Origin: CAWATZ01 sp963784995
GTDB lineage: Bacteria > Planctomycetota > Planctomycetia > Gemmatales > Gemmataceae
DNA length: 64,000 nucleotides
Direction: 5' to 3'
Assembly (NCBI GenBank): GCA_963784995.1
Contig: CAWATZ010000003.1
Coordinates: 62,001-126,000 of the forward strand
The notes under the pieces were generated by a model, which saw only the letters and a list, made by a program, of their open reading frames with translations, was not told where the DNA came from and did no database searches. Of this stretch, positions 7,394 to 18,509 are shown in pieces; the stretch's first letter is position 1, and each line of letters opens with the position of its first letter. Made by a program: the position numbers and the translations under genes.

Positions 7394-10304
7394 TCAGAGC
7401 CGCTCCAGTTCGTCGTCTGACTGCGCGTCCCACTTCTCCTCCGCGTCTCGGTATGCCAACTCGTAAGCAACCCAGTCCCTGACTCGCCGGATGGGAAACT
7501 CCCGGAATGGGGCAAGTTTCCGCTGCAACTCCTCCCGACTCTCAACGGGGCCAAACCTCGCTTCATTCGAGTGTCTGCCTACGCAGAACTCGCGGAAGAC
7601 TTTTTCGTCCGTCTCAAACGTCGTGAGGAGCCACTCCGTCAGGGGAGGAACGATCGGACACCCACCCTCATCAACATAAGGGCTGGCGAGATGCCTGGCG
7701 ATGTACAAAGTCTGCTCCCTGCCATTGGCCTCTACCCACCCTCGCACAGTTTCGGCACCGATTGCCTCGAACAGCCCACGGAACACAAAAGCCCGGAACA
7801 GACTACGTCGGTCAGGGTCGAGGATAGCGCGTCCGATGGCCTCCATCACTTGCGCGGGGGCGGTTGATGCCAGACCAATAAGGGCCTTCCCCGCCGCGTC
7901 CCGAAGCGAGCCGAGTCCTGGATTCAGCCCGGTGAGCGTAGCGGCGAGCACGTCGGCAACAGTTTCAGGCCGGTGAGACGCTAGCAGCCGCATGACGATC
8001 CCCCAATCATGGGCATCCACCCGGACAACGCGCATGGATTCGCGCCTGACGGACGCCATCAACGGATCGACTAAGGCAGGCTCAATCGGATTCTTCCCGC
8101 CTTCCGACCAGTTCGTTGCCAGGTCCAGTGCGACACGGTCGGCATCGGGATCACCTGATTCTGCTAGCTTCTCCAGGGTTGTCAGCACATGGGCTTTGGT
8201 CTCCGGAGATAGGGTCTCCCACCAACCATTGAACAGCAGGCCTTGCAAGATGGCTGCAGCTTGTCCCTGGAGAGTCGGCACGAGGCCTAGCAACCGCCGC
8301 AGGCCCCGCTCACTGACATCTGCTGCAAGTGTCACCCGGGCAACGGCAAAGGGATGTGCGGGAGGCGAGGCGTCAAGCATCTCTACCCATCGATCAGGAA
8401 GGCCGCTGCCCCGCGTGCTGACCCCCCGCAGATAGTTTGCGACAAGGTCGAGACATCGCCCGGCGGCAAGCCACTCGGCGATTGTTTCCGACACCGCGCC
8501 ACCTTCATCGGCGTAACCCAGTGCGCCACCAAACGCTCCAGCCGATTTTGCCTCTGAACTGTCGAACCACTCTGCCAGCCCACCGAGAACAGTGGGGCTC
8601 TCACACAGGGCTGTGGCTAGCTCCTTGAACCGGCCCGGGGAGGCGTGCTCCACATCCCAGGGGAGCCGCGCTGTAGTATCTTGGACCCGGGTTATCAGGT
8701 CTGCACTCAACAGATCAGACAGCCAGGTCTCAAGCTCACGCAACCGTTGGTCCAGTCGCTCATCCCCCTCTCCGATTCGCTCGCGGTAGAAGGCCGTTAG
8801 GTGCTCCAGCGTCCCGACGAGCTTTCGGCGGACCGGATTTGTGAGGTTGTCGCCGGAGAGCAACTCCCGGAGTTCCTTCTGTAAGCCGAAGAAGAGGAAG
8901 TTGCCCAGGTGATCGATAACAGCGGCTGCACCTCTCTCCGCCAGAGGAGGGGCCAAGTCCCGCAGAGCGACGAGAGTCTGGCAGCCGGCCAGCATCTGCA
9001 ACATTGCAAGTTGGCCCACCGTATCGGGCCTCCAAGGCGTGGGTACAATACGTCCCCCGACCACCGGCGGGGGATATGGGAGCCCAGTTGCTTGCGGCGA
9101 TACGGCCAGAAACGCGGCACCCAACACCAGCGGCAGGGTCTCCGATGTCGCGTCTTGGATTCGTCGAATGACCAGCGGGAACCGCTGGTCAAACGGAACC
9201 TCGGTGTGAGCAAGCGCTGGCGAATACAGGCTTTGCCAGACAAGAGTGCTGTTGTTGCCAATTCCGGGTTCCGTCTCGAACTGAGCTAGCCGGAACAGAA
9301 TATCCTCGCAATCGAAGAAATGCTCGCCGAAGTTTGCCAGGTGCTCGCATAGCCAAACAACCTGACGCCGCCCCGTCCAGCCACCGCTTTCGTCCGGTTC
9401 TCCACGGAGGGAGGAGAGTTGCTCTGGAGTTCCCTCGGTGACTGCCTCGCGCAGCCGGCGCAGTCCAGTGTGCGGGTCGAGTTCCACCCACGCCTTGAAC
9501 AAACGGGACGCCTCTCGATCACGTAACTGGGTGATGTCACGCGGTCGGAGTTGCCTCAACAAAAAACGCTGATCGCCGTCTGGATCTGCCCGCGGACTAC
9601 ACCTTCGCATTCTTGACAACGCTCGACGAACCGGCGCCGCAGGCGCATCGGCATGCCGGAGTGGAATGTGTCAAGGCAGTAGCGAATCCGCTCCCAGACC
9701 TGCTCTTGGAACACTTGCACCGCCAGCGCACGTGGGACGGCCTCGAAGAAGGTAGAGGCCATGAATCCGAGACCACACTGATTCGCAAGGTTCATCGCGC
9801 GCTCAAGTTCTGGGCGGGGAACCTGGAAGTAATCGGCAAGGTATCCCAACTCGTCGCCAAACCTTCCAGTCCTCTCGATGTCGATGCTGGCTGACAGGAT
9901 TTCGTAACAATCACGGAATCGGTTGGTGTCCCCGAGGTGGTCACGAAAGAGATCCATTAGCCGCCGCCAGACACCATCGAGATCCGTGATAGGCAGCCCT
10001 CGAAACTCTACGTTCCTCCTCGTTGCCTGGACCAGCATAATGGCGAGGCGCAGATCGTGGGCCGAGACTGCGGCGATGCTTCGCAACACCTCGTCGGGGA
10101 TACCAAAACCGGCACTGCGGACGACGGCCAAGACGCCATCATCAGTGGTCGGTTCAGGCAGAATGAGCAGGTTGCGGTCACCTGCGCGGCGGCTGGCGTC
10201 CCTTCGCAAAGCGGGTCCGATCGTCACCACTCGCACCCGCTCGGAGACGTCGGAGAGGCGGCAGGTGCCTCCTTTTCCGTAGGCAGCCAATCCGTAGTTG
10301 TTTG
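7394..10304 (-). pseudogene. 3' part of a large probable ATPase/helical-repeat protein, truncated by IS66 and frameshifted
   Basis: Two overlapping frames encode one protein. The upstream part (to 9556) has an AAA/NACHT-like look (VVTIGPALRRDASRR, VSAHDLRLAIMLVQATRR) and ends ...QTAISVFC. The downstream part continues LLRQLRPRDITQLRDREASR for about 700 residues of alpha-solenoid-like sequence. The break coincides with a run of six A at 9561-9566; one more base restores VFLLRQLRP. The N-terminal half, with any Walker motifs, is missing because the coding sequence stops at the IS66 end (10305). It resembles large STAND/ATPase conflict proteins, but without the N-terminus the family cannot be named. 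Confidence 0.6.
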
Positions 10305-10381
10305 GTAAGCGTCCGGTAAAAACCACTGTTGCAGCACCGGGTATGCTCCGAGCATGTTTCGCCCGACCCATGCTCTGGAGG

Positions 10382-12267
10382 GGCTGTGATCGTCGTTCCG
10401 GCCAATAACCCCTTGATAGGGAGGAAAACTGATCTTGCGAACAGGTAGCGGTGCGCGTTTCGCTTGGCCCCTTCACGAGCATGGCTCGTCTCCCCACGGT
10501 GTCTTTACCACAACACACCCAGAGATCCGAGCCATGACTCTCTTTCACTCTACCGAACCGACCCAGACTCGCACAGACGCGCACCGCTGGCACCGCGCCG
10601 ATGCCGCCAAGGCTTTTGACCACTTCGCTCATAACCCCGCCTCGTCCCAGAGGGATTACGCACGCAGCCACGACATCCCACGCTCTACCCTTGGTGACTG
10701 GTTACGCCAGGACGACCCCGAGGGGCTTGACCCCCAACTCGTCGCTTTCCTCCGCTCGGCTGCTGGACAGCACTTGTTGCGTCGTCTCGTCCTGGCTCTC
10801 TTCCTCGTCTTCCACCTTCAGGGGGCCTGCGGTCTCCGCTTGTTGACCGCCTTCCTCCGCTTGACCAACCTGGACGGCTTCGTCGCCTCTTCTTATGGCG
10901 CCCTGCATGCCCTGGGTCTGTGCCTGGAGGAACGACTCAGCGCCTTCGCCGACCAGGAGCGGACCCTGCTGGCCCAAGGAATGTTACCACGGCTCATCGC
11001 CCTGATCGCCGACGAAAACTTCCACGGCCCGAGTCCTTGCCTGGTCGCCATCGAGCCCGTCGCCGATTTTATCCTGGTCGAGGAGTATCAGCCCCAACGC
11101 GATGCCAAGACCTGGGCCGAGGCCATCAACCGGGGCCTGGCCGGGCTCAACGCTCAGGTGGTGCTGCTGACCAGCGACGAGGCGCGCGGGCTGATCGCCT
11201 GCGCCACCAAGCACTTGCACAGCCAGCATCTGCCCGAGTTGTTTCATGGCCTGCGCAGACCTGGCGCGTCCTTTGCTGGGGGCCTTGCGACGCCAGCTCG
11301 CGTCAGCAGACAAGCAGTTGCAGGAAGCGGCGAACTTAGCCCAGTACTGGCGCGACGAGCAGCAACGGACGCAGCAAGAGCCAGCCCGGCCAGGCCGGCC
11401 CCTGGACTACACCTGGAGGGTTGAACTCACCCAGGCCGATGCGAACAGGGCAGCCGAACAATGCAAGGTGTGTGCGGACCGCAAAGAGCAGGCCCGGCAG
11501 GCGGTGCGTGGCCTGGCTGACGAGTACCATCCGTTCGACCCCAAGACGGGTGTGCCGGTCACGGCAGCGCAAGTCGAGAAGCGTCTGGGACAACGTCTGG
11601 CCACTGCGGAGCAACTGAGCCAGGCCGCAGGTCTGGGAACCAAAGTGCAAGAGGCGCTGGACCAGGCAAGGATTTGGCTGGTGACGCTGGTCGCGAGCCT
11701 GTCCTGGTTCTGGAGTGTGGCGCGGCAGCGGCTGGAGCGTCTGCACTTGTCGGCGGAGGCCGAGAAGCAAGTGTACGAGAAACTGTTGCCGGGTCTTTAC
11801 TGGCAACAGATGGCGCGGCGGGGCCGGACACCAGAAGATCGTCGGCGGCAACAGAGTCTGGGAGAGCGCCTGTGGCAAGAAGCCTGGGCGTCGGCAGCCT
11901 TGGGGCAATTGGAGCAAGCCCAACGGCAAGAAGTGGAACGAGTGGGCCGGGAAGTGGTTGGGCTGTTTCAGAGATCGAGTTCGTGCGTGGAGGGTCGCAA
12001 TGGACGCCTGGCGTTGTTCCAGCACGGTCACAGTCGGCTGAGTGAAGGGAAGCTGAAGGCTCTGACGGCGGTGCATAATTACGTAACGCGGCGCGAGGAC
12101 GGAACGACGGCAGCGGAGCGGTTCTTCGGCAAGAAACAGCGAGAGGCGCTGGGTTGGCTGTTGGAGCAGATGCCCGATCTGCCCCGACCGGCTGCCCGAC
12201 GGCCTCAGAAGGGTTCTCACCAGGCTCCGCAAACCTCATAGCCTTGGCCGGAACGACGATCACAGCC
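10382..12267 (+). mobile_element. DUF6399-type insertion sequence nested inside IS66 copy A
   Basis: The terminal inverted repeats are perfect over 24 bp, starting GGCTGTGATCGTCGTTCCGG at 10382 and mirrored at 12244-12267. The 9-bp sequence CTCTGGAGG flanks both sides (10373-10381 and 12268-12276). It occurs only once at the matching place in IS66 copy B, which serves as the empty site. The element is 1886 bp and encodes one transposase in two frames. Confidence 0.9.
10534..12241 (+). CDS. DUF6399-type transposase (one frameshift)
   Basis: It starts MTLFHSTEPTQTRTD with a helix-turn-helix-like segment (QRDYARSHDIPRSTLGDWLR), then a DDE-like core (IALIADENFHGPSPCLVAIE). The frame changes near 11247-11265: the first frame reads HLPELFHGLRR and the second picks up at DLARPLLGALRRQL. 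The C-terminal part has the family signature SSCVEGRNGRLAL followed by KLKALTAVHNYVTRREDGTT and AAERFFG. The element is intact apart from this one-base shift, so the shift may be recent, or a sequencing error. No classical slippery heptamer was found. Confidence 0.8.
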
Positions 12268-12284
12268 CTCTGGAGGTATCTCGT

Positions 12285-12645
12285 ATGTCTGCCGGTCGAT
12301 CTCGTGATCCGGACAAGGAGCGTTTCTGGCGACTCCCACCTCGAACGTTGGCTCGTCAGTGGTCTGTCCATCCGCGCCTACTGCCGCCGCCACCAGCTGG
12401 CCGAGGCGTCCTTTTATTGCTGGCGGCGAACGTTGGCCCAACGCGACACCGACGCCTGCCAGCACCCGGCCTCAGACCCTGTTACCTTCGTCCCCCTGCA
12501 CGTCACCCCCGAACCTACCGCCGCCACGCCGAGCCTCGAAGTCGTCCTGGGCAACGGCCGACGCCTGTTCGTTGGGCCAGGCTTCGATGCCGCCTCCTTG
12601 CGTACTCTGCTGGCTGTCCTGGAGGAGAGGCCATGCTCCCCCTGA
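12285..12645 (+). pseudogene. tnpA: IS66 TnpA (OrfA), copy A, frameshifted
   Basis: Small DNA-binding accessory protein of IS66. It begins MSAGRSRDPDKERFWR; an extra A at 12332 (absent from copy B) throws the frame before the helix-turn-helix segment (LSIRAYCRRHQLAEASFYCW). The remaining sequence is otherwise that of copy B. The stop overlaps tnpB by 13 bp. Confidence 0.85.
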
Positions 12646-12998
12646 CACCACCCGGACGCATTTTTCTCTGCCTGGCCGCCGTCGATTGCCGCAAATCGTT
12701 TGACGGGCTGGCGGCCCTGGTCAGCCAGGGGCTGGGCGACGATCCCCTCTCCGGTGACTGGTTCGTCTTTCGCAATCGACGCGGCGACCGCCTCAAGATC
12801 CTCAGCTGGCAGCAAGACGGCTATGCCATCTGGTACAAGCGGTTGGAAGAAGGCGTCTTTCGTTTTCCGACCGCACCAACTGGGCAGACTGGACAACTGG
12901 AGGTCCGCGCTGCCGAGCTGACCATGCTGTTAGACGGGGTCGTGTTGGAAAAGGTCGAACGCCGTCACCGCTACCAGCGGCCGGCAACGACGCTCTAA
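12633..12998 (+). CDS. tnpB: IS66 TnpB (OrfB), copy A
   Basis: A 121-residue IS66 accessory protein of the IS66 Orf2-like family. Signature stretches are DCRKSFDGLAALVSQGLG, DWFVFRNRRGDRLKIL and DGYAIWYKRLEEG. It is identical in copy B and intact. The start lies within the tnpA 3' end, as usual for IS66. A hairpin (GGGCCTCC-TGC-GGGAGGCCC, about 13018-13038) lies just after it, before tnpC. Confidence 0.9.
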   Translation: MLPLTPPGRIFLCLAAVDCRKSFDGLAALVSQGLGDDPLSGDWFVFRNRRGDRLKILSWQQDGYAIWYKRLEEGVFRFPTAPTGQTGQLEVRAAELTMLLDGVVLEKVERRHRYQRPATTL

Positions 12999-13185
12999 GT
13001 CCACTTTTCTCTCAGGAGGGCCTCCTGCGGGAGGCCCTCAGCACTTCAGACCAACTCATTCGCCGACCAGCAAGCAGTGGCTCACTTTCCCTGATTGCTA
13101 CAGATTGTCTTCAGCACACTTAAGTTGCAAGCTGTTTTCCAAATGGCGACGAAAAACACGTCGCCGGCTGCTATGATGTCTAAGT

Positions 13186-14939
13186 ATGAGTACTGCCACG
13201 ACCACCACAACCGCGGCTTTAGACGTCCAGCACTTGCCTGACGATCCCGCCGTCCTCAAACGGATGATCGAGGAGTTGCTCGGAGCCCTGGCGGCACGCC
13301 AGCGGGAGCTGAGCCAAATCCAAGTCCGCCTGGACCAGCTGCTGCGTCGTCTCTATGGTCCACGCAGCGAACGATTCGACCCCAGCCAATTGTCTCTGTT
13401 TACGCAACCGGATGCGGCGGCAGCCAACGGAGACGGTCCAACAGGACCAGACGAGAGCAAACCAGCCAAAGCCAAGCGGCGCCACAAGCACGGCCGGCAG
13501 CGGCCTCCCCAACACTTGCCTCGGCAGCGTCGGCTGCATGAGCTAACGGAAGCGGAGCGTTGCTGCAGTTGCTGTGGTCTGCCCCGCGTGGTCATTGGCG
13601 AAGAAGTCAGCGAGCAATACGATTGCGTGCCGCAGTCGATCTTTGTCATCGAAAACGTCCGCCTGAAGTATGCGTGTGTTGGCTGTGAGCAACGGCGCCG
13701 GCAGCTGTCCGAGCAAAGCGAGCCGCCACCGGCCACGGTGTCTGAGCCGGCCGCCGCGGGGTCCGGCCCGACGGCAGCAACCACTGCTGGGGCCACTGCA
13801 ACAGCGGACCCCGTTTTGTTCCAGCCCGGCGTCGTGCCTGTCGTGACGCTGAGCACGGCACCCCTGCCGCTGGAGGGAGTGCCACGCTGCCTGGCGGCGC
13901 CGGGCTGCTGGCTCACGTCATCCTCAGCAAGTTTGGCGATCACCTGCCGCTGTATCGGCAAGAACAGATCTTCGCGCGGCAGGGAGTGCCGCTGAAACGC
14001 AGCACGCTGTGCGACTGGCTGAAGCAGTCGGCTGACCTGGTGCGGCCGCTCTATGAGTTGCTGCACAGCGACATCAAGAAGTCTCAGGTGATCGGGAGCG
14101 ATGACACTCCAGTGACAGTCCAGAGCCGTGGCGTGCGTGCCAGCCATCAGGGTCGTGTCTGGGTCTACCTGGGCGACACGGACCATCCCTACACCGTCTA
14201 TGATTACAGTCCCGATCGCAAGCAAGAACGGCCCCAGGACTTCCTGAAAGGCTACCAGGGCTTCTTGCAAGCCGATGCTTACAGCGGCTACGACCAACTG
14301 TATGCCGGCGGCAAGATCGTGGAAGTCGGTTGTTGGGCGCACGTGCGGCGGAAGTTCTTCGAGGCGCAGACGACAGACGCGGCGCGGGCGTCCTACGTGT
14401 TAGGAGTGATTCGCCAGTTGTATGCCGTGGAGAAGAAAGCGACCCAGCAGAGTGAGGATGCGGGGTTGTCGTTGGCAGAGAGTTGGCAGCTGCGGCAGCG
14501 GTTGCGTCAGGAAGAGAGTGTGCCACTGCTGACGTCGCTAAGACAATGGTTGGAGCAAGAACGAGGCGGAGTGCTGCCGAAGAGTCCAATGGGCGAAGCC
14601 ATCACTTATGCCTTGAACCAATGGCAGGCCCTGGAGCGTTATACGACCCAAGGGTATTTGGCGATTGACAACAACGCGGCGGAAGGCGCCCTGCGCACGG
14701 TGGCGGTTGGCCGTAAGAACTACTTGTTCTTTGGCAGCGATGGCGGCGGGGAGACGGCAGCGGTGCTGTACAGCCTGGTGCAGACGTGCAAGCGTCTGGG
14801 GATCGAGCCGTGGCGCTACTTGCGTGACGTGCTGCAGCGTTTGCCGAGCTGTGCAGCGGAGCAACTGCCAGAACTGCTGCCGGACCGCTGGGCGGCGGCG
14901 CAACGGCGCGCCAGCGAAGCGGTCGTGGACAGCGGCTGA
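13186..14939 (+). CDS. tnpC: IS66 TnpC transposase, copy A (frameshift shared with copy B)
   Basis: DDE transposase of IS66. N-terminal part: leucine-rich coiled coil (LLGALAARQRELSQIQVRL), a SERFDPSQLSLF segment and a CCSCCGLPR zinc-finger-like stretch. The catalytic part lies one base out of frame: the shift falls in LPLEG just before about 13890, after which the other frame reads GAGLLAHVILSKFGDHLPLY, then MPLKRSTLCDWLK, SQVIGSDDTPVTVQ, QADAYSGYDQLY and GYLAIDNNAAEGALRTVAVG. Both copies in this window share the same shift. Confidence 0.85.
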
Positions 14940-15135
14940 GCGTGCCGCGGTCCAGGCCGCCCTGCCCGCCAAGCCAAGAAGGACACGTCCGCCGCTGCCC
15001 GTCCGGAGTTCGTCCCGGCGAACCGTTGGACCGCGCGGCTGCCCACCAGCACCGTCATGCCTGGGCAAGCTCTTGGTGCATCCCGAACGTCTCCTCCGTC
15101 TTCCCATCCCTGCCTGCGGTTCGGCGGACGCTTAC

Positions 15136-16813
15136 GAACCAACAACGGTGGCAGCGCTGGTAGATACCACCACTGCTGCTCACCCATTTGGATCAGGCTT
15201 AACGTCATCTGCAAACCGGCTATGGCACGCAACGTCCTTTTGCCGGTCGGCGCGCCTTCCTGTTTGCTCTTCTGACCTTCGTACATCCCACCCAACTTTT
15301 CTCCGTTTTCTGCCAACTTTGCTCGCACAACAATCTCAAGCAGCGTCAGCACACGCAGCGCAATCAGCAACAGACGAGTCAAGCCCATGATCTGTTGGGG
15401 CAGTTTTACCCACAAGGGTCTTATTCCCAACGGTTCACCCTTCAGATTCTGGAATGGCCTCTCTAATCCGCCACCTTCTCGGTACGTCAGCACGCTCGCT
15501 GTCAAGCTTAGCCGTTGTGCCGGTGCATTGCTGACGAAGGCACGCCAACCCAGTCGTTTTTCCTTGCCGGCGATCTGCTCCTCGTTTCTCCTGACCTCGG
15601 CGATCCGATAGCGGGTTTCCACAGCCACTGTCGCCACTGCCGTTTCCGTTGGCCTGCCCGGCTTGCTGTACTTTTTCTTCTCCTGCACTTCTCGGTTCAG
15701 CGTGATGGTCAACAAACCGCCGACGCCGTGTTCTTTCTCGATGGCCGCGATGGCCGCACGCAGTTCTTGCTCCTCACGCCAGATCTTGCGCCCCTTGCCA
15801 GACAATGTCAAGCTGCCCAACTTCTCTTCTGCTTGCCGCAAGCCTTTTTGCAGCTTCTCCTTCTGGCTGTTCCAATGTGAGCGAGACTGGACGATCTGCA
15901 CTCGTTCCGTCCAGCTGTGGTTCCGGTTATCGACTTGCACGTGCTGCGCTCGAGTGAACTCGTAGCCCGTGCCGATCAGCTCGGCAGGTTCCTCCGCACG
16001 CGGCTTGTAAATGGCTTGTAACTCGTCGTGGTCCGCTTTCTCAAGTGCCGTGTCGATCCAAGAGCCGAGCTGTTTGGCAGTCGTGCCGGTGTTTGGCAAC
16101 GGAGTCAAGTAATAGTCTCCAGCGTCGGCAATGCGTCCGCGTGTCTCCAGCGCAGCCATCTTGCAATCTCCGGCAAACAGCAATCCAGAACCGCCCACCT
16201 TCTCCTTGACCTTGCCGATGGTAAACCAATAGAGGCTGTCATCCGTTTCGTTGCCAGGAACAATGGCAGTGGAAACAGGGAAAGCCAAAGGTTGCGTGAC
16301 GGCCGCCATGATCTTGAGTTGGGGCAAATCGGGGCGGTGGTCCTTGCTGTGCCCCAACTGCATGATGCCATCGGGTTCAATGGTATGGTAACCACAACTG
16401 GCGGTGGCATCGACGCGGAAGACATCCTTGGGCAGTTCATAGACGTCAAAGGAGGAGAGAAAGAGGTCGCTCTCGAGATCATCCCACTCAGCAGCAGCGA
16501 GGTTGTTGAGGACGATGCCCAATCGATCGTCGCTGAACTCGTGGGGGCGCAGTGCAGTGCCAAACAGGGACTGCAAGGTGTGGTGGTGGGTGTTCGCCCA
16601 CTCCTGCACGTAGTATTTGCGGTGATCGGCCTGCGAGAGAATGTACGCCAGCCAACCAAGCACCAGGTTGCCGTTGGACAGCCCTTGGTGCTTGTGATGC
16701 TGCCCCAAGTGCTTGTCGATGATTTCAGCAATCCGCATGCGACGCATCATCCCGAACAGTAGCGGAATGTCGTCGATCCGTTCTTGTTGCACGATAACAG
16801 GTTGTGTCTCCAT
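15136..16813 (-). pseudogene. IS4/IS1634-like DDE transposase, 3' truncated
   Basis: It begins METQPVIVQQERIDDIPLLF with a DUF4277-like N-terminus (MRIAEIIDKHLGQHHKHQGL). The DDE-type core includes DVFRVDATASCGYHTI, LQLKIMAAVTQPL-like strands and LLFAGDCKMAALETRG, and a late segment YREGGGLERPFQNLKGEPLG carries the expected acidic residue. About 560 native residues remain, up to LPALPPLLVR; reading then enters IS66 DNA. Probably inactive, because the C-terminal end and one element end are missing. Confidence 0.7.
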
Positions 16814-16875
16814 GACTTTGTTCTAGCAATTCTCTCCTTCCTTGGCTATCCTTACGCGAATGAGGGGTGAATTGG
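15136..16875 (-). mobile_element. IS1634-like element, truncated by IS66 copy A
   Basis: The right boundary lies near 16872-16880, inside a VOC-family gene. The left boundary is the IS66 right end at 15135, which removes the transposase C-terminus and the other terminal repeat. Only one element end remains, so no target duplication can be checked. Confidence 0.7.
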
Positions 16876-17213
16876 GTGCTGAATCCGTAATTCCCCGGAG
16901 GCATCAGCAGCGCTCCGCCCGCCGAGAGTTCGGCAAAGGCCCGGTCGAACTCCTCCGCGCTGCCGCAGTCCACGAACAGGGAGACCGAGGGGGTGAACGT
17001 GAAGGCGTGCTTGATCGGGCTGTCGATGCAGGCCAGGCGGTGCCCCGCGAGCGTGAACTCCGCCCGCATGACCGATCCCTCCTTGCCGGGCTCGCCGGGG
17101 CCGTACTTCTGGATCCGCGTGATCTCCGACCCCGGGAACAGCGAGACGTAGAGGCGCATGGCCTCCTCCGCCCTTCCTTCAAACATCAGCTGAGTCGCGA
17201 CAGACTGAGCCAT
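16872..17213 (-). pseudogene. VOC/PhnB-like protein, 3' truncated by IS
   Basis: Start ATG at 17213 after GGAGGAGGGA: MAQSVATQLMFEGRAEEAMR. It resembles the PhnB-like branch of the vicinal-oxygen-chelate fold (LYVSLFPGSEITRIQKYG, TLAGHRLACIDSP, FTFTPSVSLFVDC). The sequence stops matching after PPGNYGFS, where relatives continue into the metal-side strand and the Trp-containing C-terminus. The rest is IS DNA. Function is unknown. Confidence 0.75.
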
Positions 17214-17470
17214 TTCTGGTCCCTCCTCCAATCAACTGGATTCCATTGTTTTGGGGTGAAGGGAGGGGCGGCTGCGGAGACAGAACCGCCAGGACCGCCA
17301 CACCGCCAACGGCGCGGGAAGCTGGCGGTCTCGCCCGGTAGCGTCCAGGCGTGTCCCTGGTTGCCCCGTGAATGACAAAAAACCGACATCGCCAACACGC
17401 CACCAGCACACGGTGTCCCGAATGGACAACACCCGGCTCCATGCCGCAAACCGCGGTGATTTCCAGGCCA

Positions 17471-18388
17471 TCACGTCAGTGGCTTACGCGACCGCTTCTT
17501 CCCTCGCGTCGAGGCCGGCGGTGGTTTGGGCAGTTCCTTCCGGAGAGCAGCCTCGAACTCCTGCAGGCTCGCGCAGGTGAGTACGGCGAACCCCAATCGC
17601 AGGATTTTGTCTTCCTCTTTCACCTGGGCAAGAGCTGCTTCAATGTCGGGGCCAGGCTCACCAAACTTCCTTCGCAGATTGTTGAGGATTAGCTTTACCT
17701 GCCCAGACCGCTCTGAGTCGGTCACGATCTTTTGAATCAGAGGAGACTCAATAGCCATTTTACTTCCTCCCAGAATCTCCATCCACTCCGGTTTGTCGAA
17801 ATGAAGCTGGGCGAACACTTGAGCCACCGCCAGCAGGTTACCCGTCTGCTGTCCACCATCGCGTTCGATCCGATCCCGGCAGCGTTGCAGCAACACCTCC
17901 GTCGGCCCAGCATACCGCGCCAGCGTGACCAGGGGAACCACACCCACCAGTGGGGCAGCGAGCAGTTCCTCCGCGGATAGCTGCCACACCTCCACCACTT
18001 TCCAGCGCAGGGTTTCGGCTGTCCAGCCCAAAACGCTGGTTGTCTCCGCCTCCGAGGGAACGCGATACTCACCCTTCGGACAGAGGCAGAGGACCACCGC
18101 CTCGGGAAGCACGCCGCGGGCCTGCCGGACCAGCCGGATGTCGTCCTGGATCTGCTGGACGACGCGCGGCTCCGGATAGGTGGCCACTTCCACCAGGATC
18201 AGCCTGGGCTTGTCGCTGCCGGCAAAGCGTGCCTCCAGCAGGCCGTCGGGCAGCTTGCGGGGCTGGACGACCTCGGCTTTGCGGGCCTTGCAGGAGACGA
18301 CCTGGCGGGCGCCGGCCACGTACAGGACGCTGGCACCCTGTTCTTCCAGCATCCACTTGCTGCTGGGATCGAAGGTTGGCTGCGGCAT
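17471..18388 (-). CDS. Rpn/YhgA-like PD-(D/E)XK family protein, array copy 1 (intact)
   Basis: A 305-residue protein starting MPQPTFDPSSKWMLEEQGAS at an ATG preceded by CAGGAGGAGCC. The conserved block DGLLEARF then RLILVEVATYPEPRVVQQI fits the D...ExT-type core of Rpn-like nucleases, which are related to transposase-like recombination-promoting nucleases. Middle segment: KVVEVWQLSAEELLAAPLVG. C-terminal helices: FGEPGPDIEAALAQVKEED. The basic tail is TRGKKRSRKPLT. First and most divergent of five related copies, separated from the others by the SagB gene. The nuclease assignment is by motif only. Confidence 0.65.
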   Translation of the reverse strand: MPQPTFDPSSKWMLEEQGASVLYVAGARQVVSCKARKAEVVQPRKLPDGLLEARFAGSDKPRLILVEVATYPEPRVVQQIQDDIRLVRQARGVLPEAVVLCLCPKGEYRVPSEAETTSVLGWTAETLRWKVVEVWQLSAEELLAAPLVGVVPLVTLARYAGPTEVLLQRCRDRIERDGGQQTGNLLAVAQVFAQLHFDKPEWMEILGGSKMAIESPLIQKIVTDSERSGQVKLILNNLRRKFGEPGPDIEAALAQVKEEDKILRLGFAVLTCASLQEFEAALRKELPKPPPASTRGKKRSRKPLT

Positions 18389-18509
18389 GGCTCCTCCTGA
18401 CTCGGGTCGTCCGGGTCTGCATCGCCGAGGGCAGGATAGCAGCAACAGCAGGACGGAACAATCGAGGGTGGCGGGCCTGGCTGGCTGCCATTCGTCTACG
18501 GAGACGAAC

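Larger units (their letters stand above)
10305..15135 (+). mobile_element. IS66-family element, copy A (carries a nested IS)
   Basis: The outer ends GTAAGCGTCCGGTAAAAACC (10305) and the reverse complement of GTAAGCGTCCGCCGAACCGC (ending 15135) are imperfect inverted repeats. tnpA, tnpB and tnpC lie in order on the plus strand. Removing the nested element and its 9-bp duplication leaves 2936 bp, 4 bp more than copy B: one base in tnpA and three in tnpC. The flanks GTTGTTTG and GAACCAAC do not match, so no target duplication survives; a deletion next to the element is likely. Confidence 0.9.

Noticed and set aside
14816..15135. C-terminal extension of the IS1634-like transposase into 14816-15135
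   Set aside because: This part reads through the IS66 end and antisense tnpC; it is not native transposase.
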